Origin: Bradyrhizobium aeschynomenes
Lineage (GTDB): Bacteria; Pseudomonadota; Alphaproteobacteria; Rhizobiales; Xanthobacteraceae
Reading direction: 5' to 3'
Assembly: GCF_013178945.1 (NCBI RefSeq)
Contig: NZ_JABFDM010000006.1
Span: forward strand, 310,001 to 374,000
DNA: 64,000 nt
This document shows positions 16,202 through 25,922 of this stretch, in pieces. A program made the position numbers and the translations under genes. The stretch's first letter is position 1. Each line of letters starts with the position of its first letter. The notes under the pieces were generated by a model. The model was not told the DNA's origin. It saw nothing but the letters and a program-made list of their open reading frames with translations, and searched no databases.

Positions 16202-17929
16202 ATGCATGAACTGATCGGCGACATCACGCTCTGCATCCTGTTTGCGTGGGTGCTGGGACTGGCGGCACATTACTGGCGCCAGCCCTCGATTCTCGCCTAT
16301 CTGGTCGCGGGCTTCGCCATCGGCCCCTTCGGCACCGGCTGGGTCAAGTCCCAGGAATCCATCTCGGTGATCTCCGAGCTCGGCCTGATCTTCATGCTGT
16401 TCATGATCGGGCTGGAGATCGACCTGAAGAAAATCATCCGCGCCGGACCGGTGATTCTGATCGCCGGCGGCGTCCAGCTGCTCGGCGGCGCCGCGCTCGG
16501 CATCCTGTTCTTCGTCGCGATCGGCATGCGGATGGGCGCCGAGAGCTATGACGCGCTGTATCTCTGCGTCGCCTGTGCGCTGTCCTCGACCGTGATCATC
16601 GTCAAGGTGCTGTACGAGAAGCGCGAGCTCGACACCCTGCCCGGCCGCATCACGCTCGGCATGCTGGTGCTCCAGGACGTGTTCGCGATCCTGTTCCTGG
16701 CGGTGCAGCCGAGCCTCGACGACCTCCATGTCAGCGTCATCCTGCTGTCCTTCGCCCGCGCCGGTGCGCTGGTCGCGATCGCGCTGCTGCTCAGCCGCTA
16801 CGTGCTTCCGACGCTGTTCCACCGTATCGCCCGGACCCCCGAGCTGATCCTGCTGGGCGCGCTGGCCTGGTGCTTCCTGATCGGCGAGATCGCCGAGCGG
16901 CTGCACCTGTCGCGCGAGATGGGCTCCCTGATCGCCGGCGTGTCGCTGTCCACATTCCCCTATGCGCTCGACGTGACAGCCAAGATCACCACCTTGCGCG
17001 ATTTCTTCATCACGCTGTTCTTCGTCGCGCTCGGCATGACCATCCCGATTCCGACGATGTCCGTGGTCGGGCTGGCGCTGGTGATCGCGCTGTTCACGGT
17101 GGCGAGCCGGCTGCTCACGACTTTCACGCCGCTCTACATGATGCGGCAAGGCCTTCGGGCAAGCCTGCTGCCGGCGCTCAACCTCGCCCAGATCAGCGAA
17201 TTCTCGCTGGTCGTGATCCAGACCGGCGCCGCCGCCGGGCACCTGAAGAACGGCACATCGGCCGCGGCCTCCTTCGCCTTCGTGCTGCTCGCAGTGCTCT
17301 CGACTTTCGTCATCGTGCGCTCCGATCCGATCGCGCGCCGGGGCATCCCGCTGCTCAAGCGGATCGGCCTGCGCGACCTCGACGCCGGCAAGGACGGCGA
17401 GGCCGGCCATGACGGCGGCCACGGCGCAGGCCGGCCGATCGTGCTGCTCGGCTTCTTCCGTACCGCCAGCGCGCTCCTCAGCGAGATCGAGCGCAACCAG
17501 CCGGCCCTGCTGGAGCAGATCGGCGTGGTCGACTTCAATCCGGTTGTGTTCCGCACCCTGTCCGATCGCGGCATCCAGGTGACCTATGGCGACATCAGCA
17601 ATGTCGATACGCTGGTCCATGCCGGCGTCGGCCAGGCCGAGCTGATCATCCTGAGCATCCCCGACTCGCTGCTCAAGGGCGCCAACAACGAGAAGCTGGT
17701 GCGGCACGTCCGCAGCATCAACGCCACCGCCAAGATCGTCGCCACGGCCGACCTGCTCGCCGACGTCAACGACCTCTACAATGCCGGCGCGGACTACGTG
17801 ACCGTGCCGCGGCTGAGCGATGCCCAGGTGCTGCTCAACCTGATCCAGGACGCCAGCGCCGGCCTGCTGTCAGAGCGCCGACACGAGGCGGAGACCATGC
17901 TGGCCGATCGCCGCGAGGTGCTGCCGTGA
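16202..17929 (+). CDS. CPA2 monovalent cation:proton antiporter, KefB-like with RCK domain
   Basis: 575 aa. A 12-13-helix Na+/H+ exchanger domain (residues about 1-375) is followed by a cytosolic RCK/TrkA-N Rossmann domain (about 410-530: IVLLGFFRTASALLSEIE and VTYGDISNVDTL). The family exchanges K+ or Na+ for protons, gated by nucleotide or glutathione adducts on the RCK domain. The linker HDGGHGAGRP is short and His-rich. The RCK glycine motif is GFFRTA, not the usual GxGxxG, so NAD(H) binding may be altered. ATG at 16202, 171 bp after the chemoreceptor. The gap has an imperfect CCGCCCG...CGGGCGG pair but no clear terminator. Confidence 0.88.
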   Translation: MHELIGDITLCILFAWVLGLAAHYWRQPSILAYLVAGFAIGPFGTGWVKSQESISVISELGLIFMLFMIGLEIDLKKIIRAGPVILIAGGVQLLGGAALGILFFVAIGMRMGAESYDALYLCVACALSSTVIIVKVLYEKRELDTLPGRITLGMLVLQDVFAILFLAVQPSLDDLHVSVILLSFARAGALVAIALLLSRYVLPTLFHRIARTPELILLGALAWCFLIGEIAERLHLSREMGSLIAGVSLSTFPYALDVTAKITTLRDFFITLFFVALGMTIPIPTMSVVGLALVIALFTVASRLLTTFTPLYMMRQGLRASLLPALNLAQISEFSLVVIQTGAAAGHLKNGTSAAASFAFVLLAVLSTFVIVRSDPIARRGIPLLKRIGLRDLDAGKDGEAGHDGGHGAGRPIVLLGFFRTASALLSEIERNQPALLEQIGVVDFNPVVFRTLSDRGIQVTYGDISNVDTLVHAGVGQAELIILSIPDSLLKGANNEKLVRHVRSINATAKIVATADLLADVNDLYNAGADYVTVPRLSDAQVLLNLIQDASAGLLSERRHEAETMLADRREVLP

Positions 17930-17978
17930 GCCACGCGCCCATCTGGAACATCCCCTCCGATCCCGCTAGACCCGTACC

Positions 17979-18614
17979 ATGACAAACAGCCGCGTCCATG
18001 TCGTCGATCACCCGCTGGTCCAGCACAAGCTCACCTTGATGCGCGAGCGCGACCGCTCCACCAAGGGGTTTCGCGAGCTCCTCAACGAGATCGGAATGCT
18101 GCTGGCCTACGAGGTCACGCGCGATTTGCCGATCGAGCTGGTCGACATCGACACGCCGATCGCGCCGATGAAGGCGCCGAAGATTGCAGGCAAGAAGCTC
18201 ACGCTGGCGCCGATCCTGCGCGCCGGGGTCGGCTTCCTCGACGGCATGCTGGCCTTGATGCCGTCGGCGCGCATCGCCCATATCGGGCTGTACCGCGATC
18301 CCAATACGCTGCAGGCCGTCGAGTACTACTTCAAGGCGCCGCAGGATCTGTCCGATCGCACCGTGATCCTGATGGATCCGATGCTGGCAACCGGCAATTC
18401 CGCCTGCGCGGCAGCCGAGCTGCTCAAGGCGCGCGGTGCCCGCGACATCCGCTTCGTCTGCCTGCTCGCGGCGCCGGAAGGCATCGCGCAGTTCGAAAGG
18501 GAGCACCCGGACATCCCGATCTGGACCGCCGCGATCGACGAGAAGCTGAACGACCACGCCTATATCGTCCCCGGTCTCGGCGACGCCGGCGACCGGATGT
18601 TCGGCACGAAGTAG
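17979..18614 (+). CDS. upp: Uracil phosphoribosyltransferase
   Basis: 211 aa, normal length. It converts uracil and PRPP to UMP in pyrimidine salvage. The PRPP-binding signature is MDPMLATGNSACAA, and the uracil-contact region is near the C-terminus (AAIDEKLNDHAYIVPGLGDAGDR has the conserved GLGDAGDR). It starts 49 bp after the antiporter and may be read through from it. It is convergent with the DMT exporter (47-bp gap). Confidence 0.97.
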   Translation: MTNSRVHVVDHPLVQHKLTLMRERDRSTKGFRELLNEIGMLLAYEVTRDLPIELVDIDTPIAPMKAPKIAGKKLTLAPILRAGVGFLDGMLALMPSARIAHIGLYRDPNTLQAVEYYFKAPQDLSDRTVILMDPMLATGNSACAAAELLKARGARDIRFVCLLAAPEGIAQFEREHPDIPIWTAAIDEKLNDHAYIVPGLGDAGDRMFGTK

Positions 18615-18660
18615 GACGCCCTGATCGGAGCCGCCAGAGTCTCCGATTCACGGCGAACGA

Positions 18661-19572
18661 TCATGAGCCACGCGGCGCAAGGCGCAGAAGATCGAAGATT
18701 CGTCCGTCGATCACCAGCAGCGCGCTCCCGATCACCAGCGCGCCCACGATCTCCCGCAACGAAACGGACTCGCCGAGCACCAGATATCCGAGCAGAATCG
18801 TCGTCAGCGGGATCAGCAGCGTCACCAAGGTCACATTGGTTGCACCGGAGCGGCGCAGGACCTGAAAGAACACGATGTAGGCGAAAGCCGTCGACAGCGC
18901 CGCGAGGGCGATGATCGCAAGCCAGGTCTGAAGCCCGGGCATCGGCAGGCGCCAGGGCTGGTCGACCACCCCCGCGACGACGAGCATCATCGCGCTCGAT
19001 GCGGACAGCTGGAAGGTGGCGGTCGCAAGCGGCGGCGAGTTGGCCAGGTGACGCCGCACCAGCAAGGCGGCAACGCCATAGCTGAACGATGCACCGAGAC
19101 CGAACAGAATGCCGTAGCCGCCACCGACTGACGACCCTCCCCTCAGGACCACGACGCCGACGAGGCCAACGATGAGACCGGCGACCCGGCGCGCCGAGAG
19201 CCCTTCCTCTCCGGCCGCGGCCATCACCGCGATCGTGAACAGCGGCGTGGTGGCGTTGAGAACCGCAGCAAGACCGGACGTGATGTACGTCTGGCCGATG
19301 ACGATCAGGCAGAACGGCACGACATTGTTGAACAGCGCGACCGCAAAATAGGGCCGCCACCCGGCAATCCCCTTGGGGAGGCCGAGCCCCCGCAGGCGCA
19401 GGATGGGCAGCAGGATCGCAGCCGCCAGGGCGATGCGCAACAGCACCAGCGTCAGCGGCGGCAGCTCCTTCAGGGCCAGGCCATTGAAGATGAACGAGCC
19501 ACTCCACAGCAGCGACAGCAGACCGAGCAGCGACCAGTCCCGAGGATCCATCCTGTCATTGGGAAATGCCAT
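18661..19572 (-). CDS. EamA/DMT family transporter
   Basis: About 303 aa with two EamA repeats of five transmembrane helices each (10 TM in all). It opens with DWSLLGLLSLLWSGSFIFNG, and the second repeat contains WLAIIALAALSTAFAYIVFF. Members export amino acids or metabolites; the substrate cannot be read. I start at the ATG at 19572; an ATG at 19551 is also possible, while the longer frame to 19632 has no family support. It lies 95 bp downstream of the dehydrogenase gene on the same strand and could be the last gene of that unit. Confidence 0.85.
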   Translation of the reverse strand: MAFPNDRMDPRDWSLLGLLSLLWSGSFIFNGLALKELPPLTLVLLRIALAAAILLPILRLRGLGLPKGIAGWRPYFAVALFNNVVPFCLIVIGQTYITSGLAAVLNATTPLFTIAVMAAAGEEGLSARRVAGLIVGLVGVVVLRGGSSVGGGYGILFGLGASFSYGVAALLVRRHLANSPPLATATFQLSASSAMMLVVAGVVDQPWRLPMPGLQTWLAIIALAALSTAFAYIVFFQVLRRSGATNVTLVTLLIPLTTILLGYLVLGESVSLREIVGALVIGSALLVIDGRIFDLLRLAPRGS

Positions 19573-19667
19573 CGAAGCCCGCCGCTGTCCGAATGTCGGC
19601 GATCGTTGCAGTGGCCGCCAAGAACTGTCCACCCGCTTTCCGTCGGTGCAGAGGCTCGCCGCCGAGG

Positions 19668-20549
19668 TCAGGCCTTCGGCCGCGAGACCAGCTCGATCAT
19701 GCGGCCCTCGTCCTCATCGGGCATCGCCGCCTTGGCCTGCGCATAGGCCTCGACTGCGGCCTGCGCCATCACGGGACGCGCGCCGAGCAGTTCATCGGCG
19801 AGCCGCAAGGCATAGGCCGCGTCCTTGTGGCGGAGAGCGGCGGTGAAGCTGGCGTCGGCGAAGTTGCGGGCGACCATGCGCGGGGCGTGGCGCAGCACCT
19901 GCGGGCTCGCCGCCACGCCGCTCTGGATCGCCTCCAGCACCAGGCCCATGTCGAGCCCGGCCTGCTCAGCGATCGCGAGCCCCTCGGCCAGCCCTGCGAT
20001 CTGCATCGCGCCCAGCAAGTTGTTGATCAGCTTGTAGACCGTGCCCGCCCCTACCGGCCCGAAATGCCGGATGGTCGAGCCGATCGGTGCCAGATATGGC
20101 CGCGCGCGCTCGAGGTCGGCGGCGTCGGCGCCAACCAGCAAGGTCAGCTTGCCGCCGGCTGCCGCATCCGGCAGCCCCGTGACCGGACAATCGAGATAGA
20201 TCGCGCCGCGCGCATTCAGCTCGCGCGAGAGGCGCAGCGCGTGGTCGCGGGATACGGTCGAGCATTCGATGGCGATCGTGCCCACCCGCATGGTGGCCGC
20301 AGCACCATCGGGGCCGAGCCAGACCGTGCGCGAGGCATTGTCATCGGCCACCATCGTCACGACGGCATCGGCATCGATCGCTGCGTCGGCCGGCGACGTC
20401 GACCAGCGCGCACCGCGCGCGATCAGATCGTCGGCCTTGGCCCTGCTGCGGTTCCAAACCGCAACGGAATGGCCGGCATCGAGATAGCGCCCGGCCATGC
20501 CATGGCCCATGCGTCCGAGCCCGATGAAGGCAATTCGGGCCGCGGTCAA
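19668..20549 (-). CDS. NAD(P)-dependent beta-hydroxyacid dehydrogenase (3-hydroxyisobutyrate dehydrogenase family)
   Basis: 293 aa. The Rossmann motif IAFIGLGRMGHGMA starts at residue 5; the substrate-loop DCPVTGLPDAAAGGKL and the catalytic Lys in YKLINNLLGAMQIAGLAEG are typical of the HIBADH/tartronate semialdehyde reductase/GLYR family. The start is TTG at 20549, overlapping the prfB stop by four bases (TTGA), which implies translational coupling to prfB. Longer in-frame sequence upstream belongs to prfB in another frame. Which beta-hydroxyacid is used is not evident. Confidence 0.88.
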   Translation of the reverse strand: MTAARIAFIGLGRMGHGMAGRYLDAGHSVAVWNRSRAKADDLIARGARWSTSPADAAIDADAVVTMVADDNASRTVWLGPDGAAATMRVGTIAIECSTVSRDHALRLSRELNARGAIYLDCPVTGLPDAAAGGKLTLLVGADAADLERARPYLAPIGSTIRHFGPVGAGTVYKLINNLLGAMQIAGLAEGLAIAEQAGLDMGLVLEAIQSGVAASPQVLRHAPRMVARNFADASFTAALRHKDAAYALRLADELLGARPVMAQAAVEAYAQAKAAMPDEDEGRMIELVSRPKA

Positions 20550-21680
20550 TCGACGTCCTCGATCGCGGCACCCGGCGTCGTGCCGAACGCCCGCTGCGCC
20601 AGGGTCGCCGCCATGAACTCGTCGAGATCGCCGTCGAGCACGCCGGACGTGTCGGAGGTCTGCACGCCCGTGCGCAGATCCTTCACCATCTGATAGGGCT
20701 GCAGCACGTAGGAGCGGATCTGGTGACCCCAGCCGATCTCGGTCTTGGCCGCCTGGTCGGCCGCCGCCTTCTCCTCGCGCTTCTTCAGCTCGATCTCGTA
20801 GAGACGGGCACGCAGCATGTCCCACGCCTGGGCGCGATTCTTGTGCTGGGAGCGGCCGGCCTGGCAGACCACCGCAACACCGGTCGGGATATGCGTCAGC
20901 CGCACCGCCGATTCGGTCTTGTTGACATGCTGACCGCCGGCACCGCCCGACCGCATCGTGTCGACGCGGACATCGGACTCCTTGATGTCGATCTTGATGC
21001 TGTCGTCGATCACCGGAAAGATCTGCACCGACGAGAACGAGGTGTGGCGCCGCGCATTGGAATCGAAGGGCGAGATGCGGACCAGCCGATGCACGCCTGC
21101 TTCCGTCTTCAGCCAGCCATAGGCATTGTGGCCGGAGATCTGGATGGTCGCCGATTTGATGCCGGCCTCTTCGCCGAGCGATTCTTCGAGATACTCGACC
21201 TTGAAGCCGTGGGTCTCGGCCCAGCGCGTGTACATGCGCAGCAGCATCTGGGCCCAGTCCTGGCTCTCGGTGCCGCCGGCACCGGCATGGACCTCCAGAT
21301 AGGTGTCGAACTTGTCGGCCTCGCCGGACAGGAGCGCCTCGAGCTCGCGCCGCGCGACGTCCTTCTTCAGCTCCTTGAGCGCGTTCTCGGCTTCCGTGAC
21401 CACACCGGCATCGTTCTCGGCCTCGCCGAGCTCGATCATCTCGATATTGTCGCTGAGTTCACGCTCGACCTTGCCGATGCCGGTCAGCGAATCCTCGAGC
21501 GAGGTCCGCTCCTGCATCAACCTCTGAGCTTTCTGGGGGTCGTTCCAGAGATTGGGATCCTCGGCGAGCTTGTTCAGCTCCGCCAGCCTTGCCGTCGATG
21601 TGTCGACGTCAAAGATGCCTCCTCAGCAGCCCGACAGACTGCTTGATCTCTTCTACGATTTTTTCGATCTCGGCGCGCAT
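20546..21680 (-). CDS. prfB: Peptide chain release factor 2, expressed by programmed +1 frameshift
   Basis: 377 aa after frameshift; recognises UAA/UGA and triggers peptide release. Translation begins at the ATG at 21680 (MRAEIEKIVEEIKQSVGLLR), reads 23 codons to a UGA at 21611-21609, and continues in the +1 frame to 20546. Domain 2 has the peptidyl-hydrolysis motif GGQHVNKTESAVRLTH. The stop-recognition tripeptide, expected as SPF, is present in RISPFDSNARRHTS. A conventional start at 21520 would give a protein lacking the N-terminal helices. It is in the conserved order amiC - mrcA - prfB. Confidence 0.95.
21609..21623 (-). promoter_or_regulatory. prfB autoregulatory +1 frameshift site
   Basis: On the minus strand the mRNA reads AGGAGG CAU CUU UGA C. 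A perfect Shine-Dalgarno-like AGGAGG lies three bases before the CUU slippery codon, followed by an in-frame UGA and C. This is the E. coli prfB arrangement (AGGGGGUAUCUUUGAC) with an even stronger internal SD. Low RF2 makes the ribosome slip to the frame that encodes the rest of RF2. Confidence 0.95.
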
Positions 21681-21804
21681 GTCGCTCTCTTCGGGCCGCG
21701 GCGGACAACGCCGCGGCAATCACGTCTGACAGGGGATGTAGCGGCGCGCGGCGCAAAGCGCAATCGCCTTGCACCGCGTCAGCGCCAGTTTCACCCGTCT
21801 GATC

Positions 21805-24312
21805 CTAGTAGAGGCTTCCCGTTCCCGGACGGATGATGAAGCTGCCGGTGTCGGGCTGGCCGCCACTCTGCGACGGCATCATGCGCCCATCGGCATCGGC
21901 AACGCCGATGACGGAGTAGTTGTCCGGCGGCGCCGTGCCCGGCTTGAACGCCTCCATGATCGTGCGGCCGCCGTCACCGGGGCTCGCGCGCATGCCGGTC
22001 TTGGAGTCGACGCGCACCAGCTTGATCCCGGCCGGGATCTTGAACGGTGTGGCAGGCTTGTCCGCGAGCGCGAGCTTCATGAAGTCCTTGGCGATCGGCG
22101 CGGCGAGATGGCCGCCGGTCGCGGCATTGCCTTTGCCAAGCGGGCGCGGCTTGTCGTAGCCCATGTAGATGGCGACCGCGAGATCCGGCGAGAAGCCGAC
22201 GAACCACGCGTCCTTGGCCTCGTTGGTGGTGCCGGTCTTGCCGGCAATCGGCTTGCCGACCTCCCTCAGCACGGTCGCCGTACCGGCCTGCACCACGCCC
22301 TCGAGCATCGAGGTGATCTGGTACGCCGTCATCGTATCCAGCACCTGCTCGCGGCGATCGACCAGCTGCGGCTCGCTCTGGTTCTTCCAGCCATCCGGCG
22401 CGTCGCAGCCGCGGCACTCGCGGGCATCGTGCTTGAAGATGGTGTGGCCGTAGCGGTCCTGGATTCGGTCGATCAAGGTGGGCTTCACGCGGCGGCCGCC
22501 ATTGGCGATCATCGAATACGCCGTGACCATGCGCATCGCCGTGGTCTCGCCCGCGCCGAGTGCGTAGGACAGATAGTTCGGCAGCTCGTCATAGACGCCG
22601 AAGCGGCGTGCATATTCGGAGATCAGCGGCATGCCGACGTCCTGCGCGAGCCGCACGGTCACCGTGTTGAGCGACAGCCGCAACGCGTTGCGCAGGGTCG
22701 TGGGTCCGAGATACTTGCCGTTGGAGAAGTTGTCGGGGCGCCAGACCTGGCCGCCCTGCCCCTGGTCGATCTCGATCGGCGCGTCGACGACCTGCGTCGA
22801 TGGCGTGTAGCCGTTGTCGAGCGCCGACGAATAGACGATCGGCTTGAACGACGATCCGGGCTGCCGGTAGGCCTGCGTCGCGCGGTTGAACTGGCTCTGG
22901 TCGAACGAGAAGCCGCCGACCATCGCGAGCACGCGCCCGGTGTTCGGATCCATCGCGACCATCGCTCCGGACACTTCTGGCAGCTGCTCGAGGCGATACT
23001 GGCCTTCGACCGGATTGCCTTCCTTGAACAGCGGGTCAGCATAGATCACGTCACCCGGCTGCAGAACCTGGGCAACCGAAGTCGGCACCTTGCCGCGGCC
23101 GTTGGGTGTCGCCGCGCGCGCCCACTTCACGCCGTCGAGCGTGATCAGGCCGGTCTGCCGTTCCTTGCTGACGGCGCCGCCCAGCTCGCGCGGCGGCTGA
23201 AAGCCGATGCGTGCCGACTGGTCGCTGGTCTCCAGCACCACGGCCATCCGCCACGGCGAGATGTCGGAGAGCGACTTGATCTCCGCGAGCTTGAGGCCCC
23301 AGTCGCCGGAAATATCGAGCTTGGAGACGGGTCCGCGATAGCCCTGCTCCTGGTCATAGCGTACCAGGCCCGCGACCATGGCCTTGCGCGCCATCACCTG
23401 GATCTTCGGATCGAGCGTCGTGCGGACGGACAGGCCGCCCTCGTAGAGCTTCTTCTCGCCGTAGCGCTCGAAGATGTCGCGGCGGACTTCCTCGGCGAAA
23501 TATTCGCCGGCGAAGATGTGCGCGCCGGTGTTGCGGCTCGCGATGGTCAGCGGATCCTTGCGCGCCTTGTCGGCGTCGGCCTGCTTGATCCAGCCGTTCT
23601 CCAGGAGACGATCGACCACGTAGTTGCGGCGCTCGATGGCGCGGTCGCGATTGCGGATCGGATGCAGGCTGCCCGGCATCTTCGGCAGAGCCGCCAGATA
23701 GGCCGCCTCGGCCACCGTGAGCTCGTTGACCGACTTGTCGAAATAGACCAGCGACGCCGCAGCGATGCCGTAAGCGCCCGAGCCGAGATAGATCTCGTTC
23801 AGATAGAGCTCGAGAATCTTGTCCTTCGAATAGGTGCGCTCGATGCGCATCGCCAGCAGCGCTTCCTTGATCTTGCGCGCGAACGACACTTCGTTGGTCA
23901 GCAGGAAGTTCTTGGCGACCTGCTGGGTGATCGTGGAGGCGCCCTGCGGACGGCGATTCGAGCCGAAGTTCTGGGCATAGACGACGGCGGCGCGGGCCAT
24001 GCCCGTGAAGTCGATGCCGCCATGCTCGTAGAAATTCTTGTCCTCGGCCGCGAGGAACGCGTTGATGACGAGCTTCGGCACCGCCTGGATCGGCAGATAG
24101 AGCCGCCGCTCCCTGGCATATTCGCCCACCAGCGAGCCGTCGACCGCGTGCACGCGCGTCATCACCGGCGGCTCGTAATCCTGCAGCTGTGAATAATCAG
24201 GCAAGTCCTTGGAAAAATGCCAGATCAGGCCTGCCGCCGCCGCCACACCGACCAGGAAGACAACGGTGCCGGCCGCGAACAGGAAGCCCAAAAACCGCAC
24301 GAGAAAGCGCAT
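21805..24312 (-). CDS. mrcA: Penicillin-binding protein 1A
   Basis: 835 aa class A PBP, polymerising and cross-linking peptidoglycan at the inner-membrane face. An N-terminal anchor (residues about 6-30) precedes the GT51 glycosyltransferase domain with EDKNFYEHGGID, GASTITQQVAKNF and KIKEALLAMRIE. The transpeptidase domain carries SSFK (in RQPGSSFKPIVYSSALDNG), SLN and KTGTT. An OB-like insert lies between the two domains. The short Cys-containing stretch DARECRGCDAPDGW just before the SLN/KTG region is typical of rhizobial PBP1A. ATG at 24312. It follows amiC (230-bp gap with no gene or obvious structure) and precedes prfB by 124 bp. Confidence 0.96.
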   Translation of the reverse strand: MRFLVRFLGFLFAAGTVVFLVGVAAAAGLIWHFSKDLPDYSQLQDYEPPVMTRVHAVDGSLVGEYARERRLYLPIQAVPKLVINAFLAAEDKNFYEHGGIDFTGMARAAVVYAQNFGSNRRPQGASTITQQVAKNFLLTNEVSFARKIKEALLAMRIERTYSKDKILELYLNEIYLGSGAYGIAAASLVYFDKSVNELTVAEAAYLAALPKMPGSLHPIRNRDRAIERRNYVVDRLLENGWIKQADADKARKDPLTIASRNTGAHIFAGEYFAEEVRRDIFERYGEKKLYEGGLSVRTTLDPKIQVMARKAMVAGLVRYDQEQGYRGPVSKLDISGDWGLKLAEIKSLSDISPWRMAVVLETSDQSARIGFQPPRELGGAVSKERQTGLITLDGVKWARAATPNGRGKVPTSVAQVLQPGDVIYADPLFKEGNPVEGQYRLEQLPEVSGAMVAMDPNTGRVLAMVGGFSFDQSQFNRATQAYRQPGSSFKPIVYSSALDNGYTPSTQVVDAPIEIDQGQGGQVWRPDNFSNGKYLGPTTLRNALRLSLNTVTVRLAQDVGMPLISEYARRFGVYDELPNYLSYALGAGETTAMRMVTAYSMIANGGRRVKPTLIDRIQDRYGHTIFKHDARECRGCDAPDGWKNQSEPQLVDRREQVLDTMTAYQITSMLEGVVQAGTATVLREVGKPIAGKTGTTNEAKDAWFVGFSPDLAVAIYMGYDKPRPLGKGNAATGGHLAAPIAKDFMKLALADKPATPFKIPAGIKLVRVDSKTGMRASPGDGGRTIMEAFKPGTAPPDNYSVIGVADADGRMMPSQSGGQPDTGSFIIRPGTGSLY

Positions 24313-24542
24313 CGGCGAATATCCGTTCCAACTCTTGTTCGTCTCTTGGCTTGGACGCGGCGCGCCGCAAAAGACGCGGCCGCCAAATCACGAGGTCGGC
24401 TGCGATGCCACGTGACCCATGCCAGAGCAACGCACGGTCAAGCCTATCAGCGGTCAAGCCTATCACAACTCTGCGGAGAAGGAATCCTCACGTGATTCCG
24501 GGTGCCTCGCAGCACGTTTATACGGATGTTGCTGTGGCCAAA

Positions 24543-25922
24543 CTAGGGCTTTGCACGTGGCGGAGCGGGCTTGTCCGGCTTCTCGGCGCCCGCATTGGCG
24601 ACGCGCTTGGCCAGAAAGGCGTCGATCGCCTTGGCCATCGCGTCCGCTGTGCGCGACCGCCACGCCTCGGAAACCAGGTTCCCCATGTCGCCCTTGTTGG
24701 AGACGTAGCCGAGCTCAACCAGGACCGATGGAACGTCGGGAGCCTTGAGGACCCGGAAACCAGCCGATTTGAGCGGCCGCTTATGCATATGCACCGCGGT
24801 CTTCATGTCGTTCATCAAAAGTCGGGCAAACCTATTGGAAAACGTGCGCGTTTCCCTCCTCGCCAGATCGAACAGGATGTCGGCGACGTCGGCCGGCTCC
24901 TCGGTGAGGTTGACGCCACCGATCTGGTCGGCGCGGTTCTCCGCCTCCGCCAGCCGCTCGGCCTCGACGTCGGAGGCCTTATCGGCCAACGTATAGATGG
25001 TGGCGCCCTGCGCGGTGCCCTCACCTCGCGGCAGCGCGTCAGCATGGATCGAGACAAAAAGCGCCGCCGACTGCTTCTGGGCGATCCGCACCCGGTCTCC
25101 GAGCGGGATGAAGGTGTCGTCATCACGGGTCATGACCACGCGGAATTTGCCGGATCGCTCCAGCCGGTCACGCAGCGCCTGGCCGAAGGCGAGCACCAGG
25201 TTCTTCTCCGGCACCTCGCCACCCTGAGTTCCGTAATCGATACCGCCATGGCCGGGGTCTATCACGACCACGGGCCGGTTGTCCGGCGGGCCGCCAGCGG
25301 GCGGGGCTGCGACGGCGACCGTCGTCGGCGGCGGCCTGACGGTGGGAGGCGCAACGCCGCCCGTTGCGGTAACGGGTAACGCCGAATCGGCGCCCCTGGA
25401 CGGCGTACGGCCGTCGACGCCGATCGCACGCGCGAAAGTGGCCTCGTCCACCTCCTCGAGTTCCAGCACCAGCCGTGGCGGCTGGCCGTTGGCGGCATCA
25501 AGGACGGTGGAGTTCGCGATTCGGGCGGGACCGGTGAGGTCAAACACGATTCGGGAGCCGCCGGGCATGACCATGCCATAGCGAAACGCCTTCACCAGCC
25601 CGCGGCCGCCGGTTCCCGCCCCTGTCGGCAGATGAAAGCTCACCTGAGGCAGATCGACCACCACCCTATAGGGGTCGCTGAGCAGGAACGCCCGATACGG
25701 CACCGTCTTGTCGAGATCGAGCACAAACCGGGTCTGGCGGGCATCGCCGGCCAGCCGCGCATCCGTCGCGATCGGGAACCCGGGACCGACCACGGCAGGC
25801 GGGACCTGACCGACCGGTCCGCTCTGGGCGCGGGCCGGCGCCAATGCCGCGCATAACATTTGCGTGACGCAGAGCGTCGCGCATCCCAGCAAAGAAAGGT
25901 AATTTGCCCGGCGAGCTGCCAA
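24543..25922 (-). CDS. amiC: N-acetylmuramoyl-L-alanine amidase with AMIN domain
   Basis: About 459 aa, exported. It cuts the peptide from N-acetylmuramic acid, splitting septal wall at division. A signal peptide (LSLLGCATLCVTQMLCAALA) leads to an AMIN domain (about 60-170) that localises the enzyme to the septum, a Pro-rich linker, and an Amidase_3 domain with zinc ligands in DPGHGGIDYG, the following Glu (EVPEKN) and SIHADAL; the catalytic Glu is in VLVELGYVSN. The TTG at 25922 has GGAGG seven bases upstream; an in-frame TTG at 25958 lacks such a site. It heads the minus-strand amiC-mrcA-prfB group, divergent from rne. Confidence 0.92.
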   Translation of the reverse strand: MAARRANYLSLLGCATLCVTQMLCAALAPARAQSGPVGQVPPAVVGPGFPIATDARLAGDARQTRFVLDLDKTVPYRAFLLSDPYRVVVDLPQVSFHLPTGAGTGGRGLVKAFRYGMVMPGGSRIVFDLTGPARIANSTVLDAANGQPPRLVLELEEVDEATFARAIGVDGRTPSRGADSALPVTATGGVAPPTVRPPPTTVAVAAPPAGGPPDNRPVVVIDPGHGGIDYGTQGGEVPEKNLVLAFGQALRDRLERSGKFRVVMTRDDDTFIPLGDRVRIAQKQSAALFVSIHADALPRGEGTAQGATIYTLADKASDVEAERLAEAENRADQIGGVNLTEEPADVADILFDLARRETRTFSNRFARLLMNDMKTAVHMHKRPLKSAGFRVLKAPDVPSVLVELGYVSNKGDMGNLVSEAWRSRTADAMAKAIDAFLAKRVANAGAEKPDKPAPPRAKP

